A stretch of DNA of 7,483 nt from the NCBI GenBank assembly GCA_964465665.1, contig CAYXKM010000146.1, positions 1 through 7,483 on the forward strand. Direction: 5' to 3'. The position numbers were made by a program, and so were the translations under genes. The stretch is from JAKEGN01 sp964465665. Lineage in GTDB: Bacteria; Pseudomonadota; Gammaproteobacteria; Steroidobacterales; Woeseiaceae. The notes under the pieces are model-generated. The model did no database searches, had not been told where the DNA came from, and saw nothing but the letters and a program-made list of their open reading frames with translations. This document shows positions 1 to 6,370 of the stretch, piece by piece (position 1 is the stretch's first letter; each line of letters starts with the position of its first letter).

Positions 1-68
1 GAAACCAGTAGGGATATCAGGCAATCGACGCCTGGCACACGGATAACAGACAATAAGGACGCATTGAA
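1..68 (+). other. Leader upstream of cysC with ribosome binding site
   Basis: This short stretch precedes the first gene. An AAGGA Shine-Dalgarno-like sequence at about 55-59 lies 9 bases before the ATG at 69 and supports that start. One + frame (from base 2) stays open until a TAA at 44-46 and could be the last few codons of an unseen upstream gene, but 14 codons are too few to identify anything. I see no convincing promoter, so cysC may be transcribed from further upstream, possibly with other sulfate-assimilation genes outside the window. Confidence 0.4.
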
Positions 69-737
69 ATGGCCGAACAAAAAGCAACCAACGTAACCTG
101 GCATCACGGCGAAGTATCACGCGAGGATCGCTACCGATTGCTTCGACAGAAAGGTGCAACCATCTGGTTCACCGGGCTGTCGGGAAGCGGAAAAAGCACA
201 ATTGCCGTAGCGCTGGAGACGGCCCTGTTCAACCAGTCGAAGATGTCTTACCGGCTTGACGGGGACAATGTACGTCTTGGGATCAACAAGAACCTCGGGT
301 TCTCCGAACCGGACCGCAAAGAGAATATCCGTCGTATCGGCGAAATTGCCAAATTGTTCGGCGATGCCGGCGTCATTTCACTTTCGAGCTTCATCAGCCC
401 GTACAAAGCGGATCGGGACGAGGTCCGTCGTTTGCACGAAGCAGCAAAACTGCCATTCGTCGAAGTCCATGTCGATTGCTCGCTGGCGATTGCCGAGAAA
501 CGGGATCCGAAAGGGCTGTACAAGAAAGCGCGTGCCGGCGAAATCAAGAATTTCACCGGGATTGATGACCCGTACGAAGCACCGGAGAAGCCGGAGCTGC
601 ACCTGCACACGGATCGCATGACCCTCGAGCAGGAAGTCGACATCATCATCGAATACCTGAAGAAACACGGGATCATCGGCAGCCGCCATTTCACCCGCGC
701 CGATGACGTGTCGGATGCGGTTGCAGTCGCACGCTAG
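69..737 (+). CDS. cysC: Adenylylsulfate kinase (APS kinase)
   Basis: This cytoplasmic enzyme phosphorylates adenosine 5'-phosphosulfate (APS) at the 3' position with ATP to give PAPS, the second step of sulfate activation. The 222-residue product has the Walker A loop GLSGSGKST at residues 36-44, the LDGDNVR substrate segment at 63-69, FISPY at 108-112 in the region carrying the conserved serine, and the family stretch from RDPKGLYKKARAG through TGIDDPYEAPE at about 145-173, which forms the APS-binding lid. It is slightly longer than E. coli CysC (201 residues). The extra length includes a C-terminal tail after about residue 200 with no motif I recognise. The start is supported by an upstream AAGGA. 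The sat gene follows 10 bp downstream, so its substrate is made by its neighbour and co-transcription is likely. It is not fused to a sulfurylase domain, unlike bifunctional PAPS synthetases. Family assignment is secure. Confidence 0.96.
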   Translation: MAEQKATNVTWHHGEVSREDRYRLLRQKGATIWFTGLSGSGKSTIAVALETALFNQSKMSYRLDGDNVRLGINKNLGFSEPDRKENIRRIGEIAKLFGDAGVISLSSFISPYKADRDEVRRLHEAAKLPFVEVHVDCSLAIAEKRDPKGLYKKARAGEIKNFTGIDDPYEAPEKPELHLHTDRMTLEQEVDIIIEYLKKHGIIGSRHFTRADDVSDAVAVAR

Positions 738-747
738 GAGCAAAGAA
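735..747 (+). promoter_or_regulatory. Ribosome binding site of sat overlapping the cysC stop
   Basis: The sequence TAGGAG at 735-740 contains both the TAG stop of cysC and a good Shine-Dalgarno core (AGGAG, 736-740). It is followed 7 bases later by the ATG at 748. This favours 748 as the sat start over an upstream in-frame start at 703, which would add 15 residues lying inside cysC. The arrangement also suggests translational coupling of the two genes. Confidence 0.7.
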
Positions 748-1956
748 ATGATCAAGCCACATGGTTCCAACACGCTCAAGCCTCTGCTCGTCCGTGACCC
801 GGACGAGAACCGCGCACTCGCTGCCGAAGCCGAGAAACTTCCGTCGCTGCTGCTGAATTCCGCCGCGGCTGCCAATGTCGTCATGCTCGGCGGCGGATAC
901 TTCACGCCGCTCAAGGGCTTCATGGACTTAAGCGACGCGCTCGCGGTCGCGAAGACCATGCATACCGCCGACGGACTGTTCTGGCCGGTACCGGTGCTGA
1001 ACCTGACCAGTGACGTCCGCGGCATCGAGGGTGCCAGCCGGATTGCACTGCGCGACCCGAACGTCGCCGGCCATCCTGTGATTGCGGTGATGAAGGTCGA
1101 CAAGATCGAGCCGGTGACCGACAAACAGATCGAGACCATGACACGCCAGGTCTACGGCACGATCGACCCGGGACATCCGGGCGTTGCCGTGTTCACTAAA
1201 CTAGGCAATTACTGCGTGTCGGGAAAGATAAAGGTCCTGAATCTCAGTTACTTCGACAAGGACTTTCCGGACACCTTCAGAACGGCAGTCGAGATTCGGC
1301 ACGAAATCGAGAAGCGCGGCTGGAAGAAAGTTGTTGCATTCCAGACCCGCAACCCGATGCACCTTGCGCACGAAGAGTTGTGCCGCATGGCGATGGAAAG
1401 GCTTGGCGCCGACGGCCTGGTCATCCACATGCTGTTGGGCAAGCTGAAGGAAGGCGATATTCCGGCTTCCGTTCGTGACGCCTGCATACGCAAGATGGTC
1501 GATGTGTATTTCAGCGAAGGCACGGTCATGGTCAACGGCTACGGTTTCGACATGTTGTATGCCGGCCCGCGCGAAGCGGTGCTGCATGCGATCTTCCGCC
1601 AGAACATGGGAGCAACCCATCTCATCGTCGGGCGCGATCATGCGGGTGTCGGCAGCTATTACGGCCCGTTCGATGCGCAGACCATTTTTGAAACCGCAGT
1701 GCCGGAAGGCTCACTCGAAATCCAGATCTTCGCGGCCGACAACACCGCGTACTCGAAGAAACTGAGAAAGGTCGTGATGATGCGCGAAGCGCCGGACCAC
1801 AAGCCGGAAGATTTCGTTGCATTGTCGGGCACCAAGGTGCGCGAGATGCTGGGCCAGGGCATTGCACCGCCAGCCGAATTCTCGCGACCGGAAGTGGCGC
1901 GAATCCTGATCGACTATTACCAGCTGGAAGACGCACCGGCCGCAAAACGCGCCTGA
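748..1956 (+). CDS. sat: Sulfate adenylyltransferase (ATP sulfurylase), homo-oligomeric type
   Basis: The enzyme joins sulfate and ATP to APS and pyrophosphate, or runs in reverse to make ATP from APS in sulfur oxidisers. The 402-residue product opens with MIKPHGS, typical of this family. It carries the nucleotide-binding motif QTRNPMHLAH at residues 199-208 (the HxxH type), GRDHAGVGSYYGP at 295-307, and a C-terminal SGTKVREML block at 360-368 followed by FSRPEVA. This is the single-chain Sat, unrelated to the CysDN heterodimer of E. coli. Many bacterial members have a zinc-binding Cys cluster just before the SGTKVR block. Here the matching stretch (about 333-351) reads TAYSKKLRKV and onwards, and contains no cysteine, so the zinc site appears to be absent. 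Lying directly after cysC suggests PAPS formation, but the sequence alone does not exclude a role in sulfur oxidation. Confidence 0.96.
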   Translation: MIKPHGSNTLKPLLVRDPDENRALAAEAEKLPSLLLNSAAAANVVMLGGGYFTPLKGFMDLSDALAVAKTMHTADGLFWPVPVLNLTSDVRGIEGASRIALRDPNVAGHPVIAVMKVDKIEPVTDKQIETMTRQVYGTIDPGHPGVAVFTKLGNYCVSGKIKVLNLSYFDKDFPDTFRTAVEIRHEIEKRGWKKVVAFQTRNPMHLAHEELCRMAMERLGADGLVIHMLLGKLKEGDIPASVRDACIRKMVDVYFSEGTVMVNGYGFDMLYAGPREAVLHAIFRQNMGATHLIVGRDHAGVGSYYGPFDAQTIFETAVPEGSLEIQIFAADNTAYSKKLRKVVMMREAPDHKPEDFVALSGTKVREMLGQGIAPPAEFSRPEVARILIDYYQLEDAPAAKRA

Positions 1957-2104
1957 TTCGATCGACCCCGCCGTGCCTGCTGCAGTCGTTGCCAGGCCTG
2001 GCACCAGACCGGTCCCGGGATTTTCGCTCAGGCAATATGCTGTATGCTTTCGGTTTTTGCGCCGGGCAGCGTCCGCGCATTGCCGATAAACACGATTGCA
2101 TAAC
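1957..2104 (+). other. sat-leuS intergenic region, short palindromes
   Basis: This 148-bp gap separates the sulfate genes from leuS. It holds a perfect 12-bp palindrome, GCCAGGCCTGGC (1991-2002), then the overlapping short palindromes GACCGGTC (2007-2014) and TCCCGGGA (2013-2020), followed by TTTT at 2021-2024. None makes a stable looped hairpin directly before a T tract, so I do not call a terminator. A possible -10 element TATGCT at 2043-2048 with a poor TTTTCG at 2021-2026 could drive leuS, but the match is weak. There is no clear Shine-Dalgarno sequence before leuS. Confidence 0.3.
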
Positions 2105-4555
2105 ATGGAAAGCCGATACGATCCGGAAAAAGTCGAAGCCAGGGCGCGGGCCTACTGGGAGAGCGAGCGCTGCTTCGAGGTCGGCGAGGATCCCGACAAG
2201 GAAAAATTCTACTGCCTGACCATGTTCCCCTACCCCAGCGGTCAGCTGCACATGGGGCACGTTCGCGTTTTCACGATCAGCGATGTCATTGCCCGTTACC
2301 AGCGTATGCAGGGTAAGCATGTGCTTCAGCCCATGGGCTGGGATGCCTTTGGTATGCCCGCCGAGAATGCGGCCATACAACGGGGCATACCACCGGCCAA
2401 ATGGACCTACAAGAACATCGATTACATGCGCGGTCAGCTGAAGCGCCTGGGCTACGGCTATGACTGGAGCCGCGAGGTAACGACCTGTCGTCCGGAGTAC
2501 TACCGCTGGGAGCAATGGCTGTTCACGCGACTGTTCAGGAAGGGACTGGTCTACCGCAAGAACTCGATCGTCAACTGGGACCCGGTGGACCAGACCGTGT
2601 TGGCCAATGAGCAGGTAATCGACGGTCGTGGCTGGCGCTCCGACGCACTCGTAGAACGCCGTGAGATTCCTCAGTGGTTCATGAAAATCACGGTCTATGC
2701 CGAGGAGTTGCTGCACGGACTTGACCGGCTGGACGGCTGGCCCGATCCGGTGAAGACGATGCAGCGCAACTGGATCGGCCGTTCGGAAGGGATCGAGATC
2801 GCATTCGCAGTCGAGAACGAAGACGAACCGTTGCACGTCTTTACAACACGGCCGGATACCCTGATGGGCGTCACCTATATGGCGGTGGCGGCCGAGCATC
2901 CGCTTGCCGTGAAGGCGGCGGCGGGCAGTCCGGAGATCGCGGCGCTCATCGAGGAGTGCAAGAAGACGCAGGCGGCCGAAGCTGCGCTCGAGACAATGGA
3001 AAAAAAGGGCATGCCGCTCGGCATCTACGCCATTCATCCTGTCAGCGGAGAGAAAATACCGCTGTGGGTCGCCAATTTCGTACTGATGGGATACGGCACC
3101 GGGGCGTTGATGGCGGTGCCGGGGCACGATCAACGCGACTGGGAGTTCGCGACGAAGTACGGGCTGCCTATAAAACAAGTCGTCGAAACGCTTAAAGGCA
3201 GTGCGATTGACGTGCAAGTGGCACCGTTTATCGAATACGGGCGCGTTGTGAACTCCGGTGACATGGACGGTATGACTTACACCGAGGCATTCAACTGGAT
3301 CGCCAGGAAATTCGAAGCCGATGGCCGCGGCCAGAGACGCATCCATTACCGCTTGCGCGACTGGGGCGTATCGCGCCAGCGTTACTGGGGTGCACCGATT
3401 CCCATAATCTATTGCGATGACTGCGGCGCAGTGCCGGTCCCGGACGATCAGTTACCGGTTGTATTGCCGGAGGACGTTGCGTTCACAGGAGTTGGTTCGC
3501 CACTGAAGCAAATGCCGGAGTTCTACGACACTAGTTGTCCGGAATGCGGCAGGGCGGCGAAACGGGAAACGGACACTTTCGATACCTTTGTGGAATCATC
3601 CTGGTACTTCTCGCGATATACATGCGCCGACAATCATTCTGCGATGCTCGATGCGCGCGAGTCCTACTGGATGCCGGTCAATCAGTACACCGGCGGTATC
3701 GAGCACGCCATCCTGCACCTGCTGTACGCACGGTTCTTTCAGAAATTGTTGCGCGACGAAGGTTTATCGGCGGCGGATGAGCCATTCACCAATCTCCTGA
3801 CGCAGGGAATGGTACTCAAAGACGGCGCGAAGATGTCCAAGAACAAGGGCAATACCGTCGATCCGCAGGTTCTGATCGACCGGTATGGCGCCGATACCGT
3901 GCGCCTGTTCATGATGTTTGCAGCACCGCCGGAACAGGCGCTCGAATGGTCAGACGACGGCGTACAAGGTGCGTTTCGGTTTCTCAAGCGCTTCTGGACT
4001 GCAGTGCAGAGTCATGCGGCCGACAAACGCAGCGACTCGGTCGATCCTGCGCTTCTGAGCGGGCCGCAGAAGGAGTTGCGGCGCAAGACTCATCACACGA
4101 TCGCGAAAGTCAGTGACGACATCGGGCGCCGTTATACCTTCAATACGGCAATTGCCGCGATCATGGAACTGCTGAACGCCGTGAATCGCTTCGACGACAC
4201 GACCTCGGCAGGCCGGTCTGTCGCCCGTGAGGCGCTGGATGCCATCGTTCTGTTGCTTGCGCCGATCGTGCCGCACATTGCACATGAGCTGTGGGAGGTG
4301 CTGGGCCACAGTACGCCGCTGGTTTACGAGCGCTGGCCTGTCGCCGACAAAGCGGCGATGACGAAGGAATTGCTGGAAATCGTGGTACAGGTCAATGGCA
4401 GGCTCCGTGGTCGCGTATCCGTAGCGGCCGATGCCGACAGGGAGGCGGTTGCACAATTGGCGATGGCCGACGAGAACGTGCGCCGTTTCGTTGCCGATAA
4501 CACGATTCGCAAGATCATCGTGGTGCCTGGCCGGCTGGTGAACATCGTTGTTTAG
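2105..4555 (+). CDS. leuS: Leucyl-tRNA synthetase (class I)
   Basis: This enzyme charges tRNA-Leu with leucine in the cytoplasm and edits mischarged norvaline or isoleucine. The 816-residue product has the class I signature HMGH at 49-52 in a PYPSGQLHMGH context. The CP1 editing domain covers roughly 222-412, with TTRPDT at 247-252 and GTGALMAVPGHDQRDWEF at 331-348. The variant KMSKN replaces KMSKS at 576-580, and the usual VPGRLVNIVV terminus is present. Two cysteine pairs (CDDC at 437-440 and CPEC at 478-481) form a probable zinc ribbon. Compared with the 860-residue E. coli enzyme as I recall it, the leucine-specific insertion just before KMSK is absent: GMVLKDGAKMSK runs straight through. 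I chose the ATG at 2105 because MESRYDPEKVEA fits usual LeuRS N-termini. A TTG at 2096 would add three residues. The gene overlaps lptE downstream. Confidence 0.98.
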   Translation: MESRYDPEKVEARARAYWESERCFEVGEDPDKEKFYCLTMFPYPSGQLHMGHVRVFTISDVIARYQRMQGKHVLQPMGWDAFGMPAENAAIQRGIPPAKWTYKNIDYMRGQLKRLGYGYDWSREVTTCRPEYYRWEQWLFTRLFRKGLVYRKNSIVNWDPVDQTVLANEQVIDGRGWRSDALVERREIPQWFMKITVYAEELLHGLDRLDGWPDPVKTMQRNWIGRSEGIEIAFAVENEDEPLHVFTTRPDTLMGVTYMAVAAEHPLAVKAAAGSPEIAALIEECKKTQAAEAALETMEKKGMPLGIYAIHPVSGEKIPLWVANFVLMGYGTGALMAVPGHDQRDWEFATKYGLPIKQVVETLKGSAIDVQVAPFIEYGRVVNSGDMDGMTYTEAFNWIARKFEADGRGQRRIHYRLRDWGVSRQRYWGAPIPIIYCDDCGAVPVPDDQLPVVLPEDVAFTGVGSPLKQMPEFYDTSCPECGRAAKRETDTFDTFVESSWYFSRYTCADNHSAMLDARESYWMPVNQYTGGIEHAILHLLYARFFQKLLRDEGLSAADEPFTNLLTQGMVLKDGAKMSKNKGNTVDPQVLIDRYGADTVRLFMMFAAPPEQALEWSDDGVQGAFRFLKRFWTAVQSHAADKRSDSVDPALLSGPQKELRRKTHHTIAKVSDDIGRRYTFNTAIAAIMELLNAVNRFDDTTSAGRSVAREALDAIVLLLAPIVPHIAHELWEVLGHSTPLVYERWPVADKAAMTKELLEIVVQVNGRLRGRVSVAADADREAVAQLAMADENVRRFVADNTIRKIIVVPGRLVNIVV

Positions 4556-5027
4556 GTCTGCCGCCATTGCGTGCATTGTGCTGCTTGTCGGCGGCTGCGG
4601 CTTTCACGTTCGCGGTGCCGCGACGGTTCCCCCGGAAATGGCGCGGACCTACATTGCCGCGAACAGCAAGCACTCGGTGTTTCATCGAAAACTGAGCAGC
4701 GCGCTGCGAGCGTCGGGTGTCGAGCTGGTCGATGCGCCGGGCGATGCGACCGCCATTCTTACCATTCTTACCGATGCGACTGGACAACGTGTGGTTTCGG
4801 TATCGGCACGAAACGTACCGCGTGAATACGAGGTCTGGTACACAGTGGAATACGAGCTGATCAGCGGCGAGAGAACACTCATGCCGGCCACCTCGCAGAC
4901 GCTGACGCGCGACTATACTTACGATGAAACGCTGGTACTGGGCAAAGCAAGGGAAGAAGAAATCCTGCGCGACTCACTGGTCGACAACCTGGTCAGGATC
5001 GCGCTGATTCAACTTTCGGCGTTGTAG
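4548..5027 (+). CDS. lptE: LPS-assembly lipoprotein LptE (RlpB)
   Basis: LptE is the outer-membrane lipoprotein that plugs the LptD barrel and helps insert lipopolysaccharide into the outer leaflet. The 159-residue product begins with a short hydrophobic signal peptide ending in a lipobox, VGGC, with the lipidated cysteine at position 17. The family hallmark CGFHVRG follows at 17-23. The C-terminal half contains RDYTYDETLVLGKAREEEIL at 121-140, also characteristic of LptE. Residue 18 after the Cys is Gly, so there is no Asp retention signal and outer-membrane sorting is expected. The start is a TTG at 4548 inside the end of leuS, giving an 8-bp overlap and likely translational coupling. No other in-frame start keeps a full signal peptide. 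The position after leuS matches E. coli, but holA, which follows there, is replaced here by two unknown genes. Confidence 0.92.
   Translation: MFRSAAIACIVLLVGGCGFHVRGAATVPPEMARTYIAANSKHSVFHRKLSSALRASGVELVDAPGDATAILTILTDATGQRVVSVSARNVPREYEVWYTVEYELISGERTLMPATSQTLTRDYTYDETLVLGKAREEEILRDSLVDNLVRIALIQLSAL
4753..4770 (+). repeat. In-frame 9-bp tandem duplication within lptE
   Basis: The 9-base unit CCATTCTTA occurs twice in a row (4753-4761 and 4762-4770). In the LptE frame this yields the residue repeat ILTILT at about 70-75. The pair is flanked on both sides by CGATGCGAC (4742-4750 and 4772-4780), which encodes Asp-Ala-Thr before and after. Because the unit is a multiple of three, the reading frame is kept. 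It looks like a replication-slippage duplication within a beta strand, probably neutral. Confidence 0.7.
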
Positions 5028-5036
5028 CGTTTTGCA

Positions 5037-5561
5037 ATGGCTGCAAGCCCCTTTCCAGAGTTCACCGCCATGCCCGTACTGCGGGTGTGCGACATGGCAA
5101 TCGATGAGTTGCAAGAGATGCTCGCCCGGTTTATGTTGAAACTTGTGTTGCTGCCGCCCGATGCGGTTATTGCAGGAAGTTACTGGGGCGAGCCGGAAGC
5201 CGGTCTCGTTGGCCAAATGGTTTATGCTCGGCTGGACACGCCGCTGCATTCACTTCTGCATGAGGCCTGCCACGCAATCTGCATGTCATCCGACCGGCGC
5301 TCTCGACTGCACACCAATGCCGGCGGCAGCGATCTCGAGGAAGCTGCCGTGTGCTACCTGCAGATCGAGCTCGCCGCGCACCTTTCCGGCATTGGCCGCA
5401 AACGGCTGATGCAGGACATGGACGCGTGGGGCTACAGTTTCCGCCTCGGAAGTACCGTAGCCTGGTTCGAAAACGATGCAACGGACGCACGGGACTGGCT
5501 GATTGCCAACGGATTGCTGACCGCAGGCGGCGCGCCGCTCTGGACGCTCCGGCAGGCCTGA
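5037..5561 (+). CDS. Uncharacterised protein with HExxH motif, putative zinc metallopeptidase-like
   Basis: I do not recognise a named family. The 174-residue product has no signal peptide or membrane helix, so it is probably cytoplasmic. Residues 72-83 (SLLHEACHAICM) contain an HExxH motif, H75-E76-A-C-H79, placed in a hydrophobic helix as in zincin metallopeptidases. About 22 residues later comes DLEEAAVCYLQIELA (99-113), where E101 or E102 could be the third zinc ligand. That spacing resembles compact gluzincin-like proteins such as the ImmA/IrrE group. The segment RLHTNAGGSDLEEAA between them looks well constrained. It starts 9 bp after lptE, so it probably shares that transcript. The start at 5037 lacks a strong ribosome site; ATG codons at 5070 and 5094 are alternatives that would keep the motif. 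Peptidase activity is inference. The motif could also bind metal without catalysis. Confidence 0.75.
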   Translation: MAASPFPEFTAMPVLRVCDMAIDELQEMLARFMLKLVLLPPDAVIAGSYWGEPEAGLVGQMVYARLDTPLHSLLHEACHAICMSSDRRSRLHTNAGGSDLEEAAVCYLQIELAAHLSGIGRKRLMQDMDAWGYSFRLGSTVAWFENDATDARDWLIANGLLTAGGAPLWTLRQA

Positions 5562-5644
5562 ATTCACCATGCAAAACGCTGACTGCAACATGCCGCGCGG
5601 AGGAATTGCGGTATATTTGGCAACCCCGTGCCAGGCGATGTGAC

Positions 5645-6343
5645 ATGCTGCTGATCCGATACATCACCTATTTCGTCGCCATCGCACTCATCACGGCGCT
5701 GTTGACCCAGCTCGAGATCGCGTTTCCCGGCGCGCTTCGGCTGCAGACGTTTGCCGGTCCCGGCGATGCTGTTGGTACGAGCGAATACTCTCCTCTCGAG
5801 ATTATCCAGTCATTGATCCTGCTTGTGTGCGGGCTGTTATTGGCCTGGACGGCGAGGCATTGCCCGTCGCAACGGCCAGTCGCCGTCGGTTTCGCGGGTG
5901 TTGCCCTCATCTTCCTGCTGCGTGAGATGGATTATTTGCTGGATGCCTGGGTTGCCGACAATTTCTGGCAGGTGTTGATGGCCATCGTCAGCGCATTGCT
6001 CATCGTTTACTGTTACCGCCACTGGCGACGTTTTCGCATTGCCTGGTTCCGGGTCTGGCCATCGCCCGGGCTTGCTTTGTACTTTGCCGGCGCGGTCGTG
6101 GTGTTCGCCGGCGCAGCCTTTATCGGGCACGAACCGTTCTGGCAGGCCGTGCTGGGCGACAACTATCAGCGTATTGTCAAACTTGCCGTCGAGGAACTGA
6201 TTGAGTTCCTAGGCTATGCGCTGTGGCTCGTTGGTACTATCGAATATACGTACCAGTCGCGTGCAATCACACGCCAGGAACCACAAACCGTGGTCGCGAA
6301 GCGCCGCGCCGGACGACACCCGAAATCGGAAGGCCGATACTGA
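5645..6343 (+). CDS. Uncharacterised multi-pass inner-membrane protein
   Basis: I do not recognise the family. The 232-residue product has about six hydrophobic segments: roughly 4-21, 51-70, 78-93, 106-124, 142-160 and 180-199. A basic tail rich in Arg and Lys follows (about 205-232), which by the positive-inside rule should face the cytoplasm. Charged residues sit at helix ends or inside helices: REMD at 93-96 closes the third helix, and VEELIEF at 182-188 plus E200 lie in and after the sixth. They may be functional. The frame stays open upstream to 5351, but that part overlaps the previous gene and is not hydrophobic. The ATG at 5645 begins directly before the first helix, with an AGGCGA at 5633-5638 as a modest ribosome site. 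A TTG at 5606, two bases after GGAGG, is an alternative start. It lies 83 bp after the HExxH gene and converges on hisI. Confidence 0.8.
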   Translation: MLLIRYITYFVAIALITALLTQLEIAFPGALRLQTFAGPGDAVGTSEYSPLEIIQSLILLVCGLLLAWTARHCPSQRPVAVGFAGVALIFLLREMDYLLDAWVADNFWQVLMAIVSALLIVYCYRHWRRFRIAWFRVWPSPGLALYFAGAVVVFAGAAFIGHEPFWQAVLGDNYQRIVKLAVEELIEFLGYALWLVGTIEYTYQSRAITRQEPQTVVAKRRAGRHPKSEGRY

Positions 6344-6370
6344 ATTCGTTCCAGCCGCTTTCAGGAACGT

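Noticed and set aside
703..747. Upstream in-frame start that would lengthen Sat by 15 residues
   Set aside because: It lies inside cysC. The ATG at 748 has a proper Shine-Dalgarno sequence and gives the typical MIKPHGS N-terminus.
378..1139. Open reading frame of 253 codons on the - strand across cysC and sat
   Set aside because: It is antisense to two well-identified genes, is low in complexity (rich in Ser and Ala) and has no family features.
1622..3346. Open reading frame of 574 codons on the - strand, antisense to the end of sat and much of leuS
   Set aside because: Both + strand genes are unmistakable, and the antisense translation is rich in His and Arg with no recognisable motif. It is a by-product of GC-rich codon use.
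5612..5617. TATATT as a possible -10 promoter for the membrane-protein gene
   Set aside because: There is no -35 match at a suitable distance, and the upstream gene is close enough for co-transcription.
5569..5643. 24-codon ORF in the gap before the membrane-protein gene, ending one base before its ATG
   Set aside because: It could be a leader peptide, but it has no good ribosome site, no attenuator-like structure and no residue bias. An ORF this short is expected by chance.
6347..6369. Possible bidirectional terminator hairpin between the convergent membrane-protein gene and hisI
   Set aside because: The stem CGTTCC/GGAACG has only 6 bp with an 11-base loop and no T tract on either side, too weak to call.
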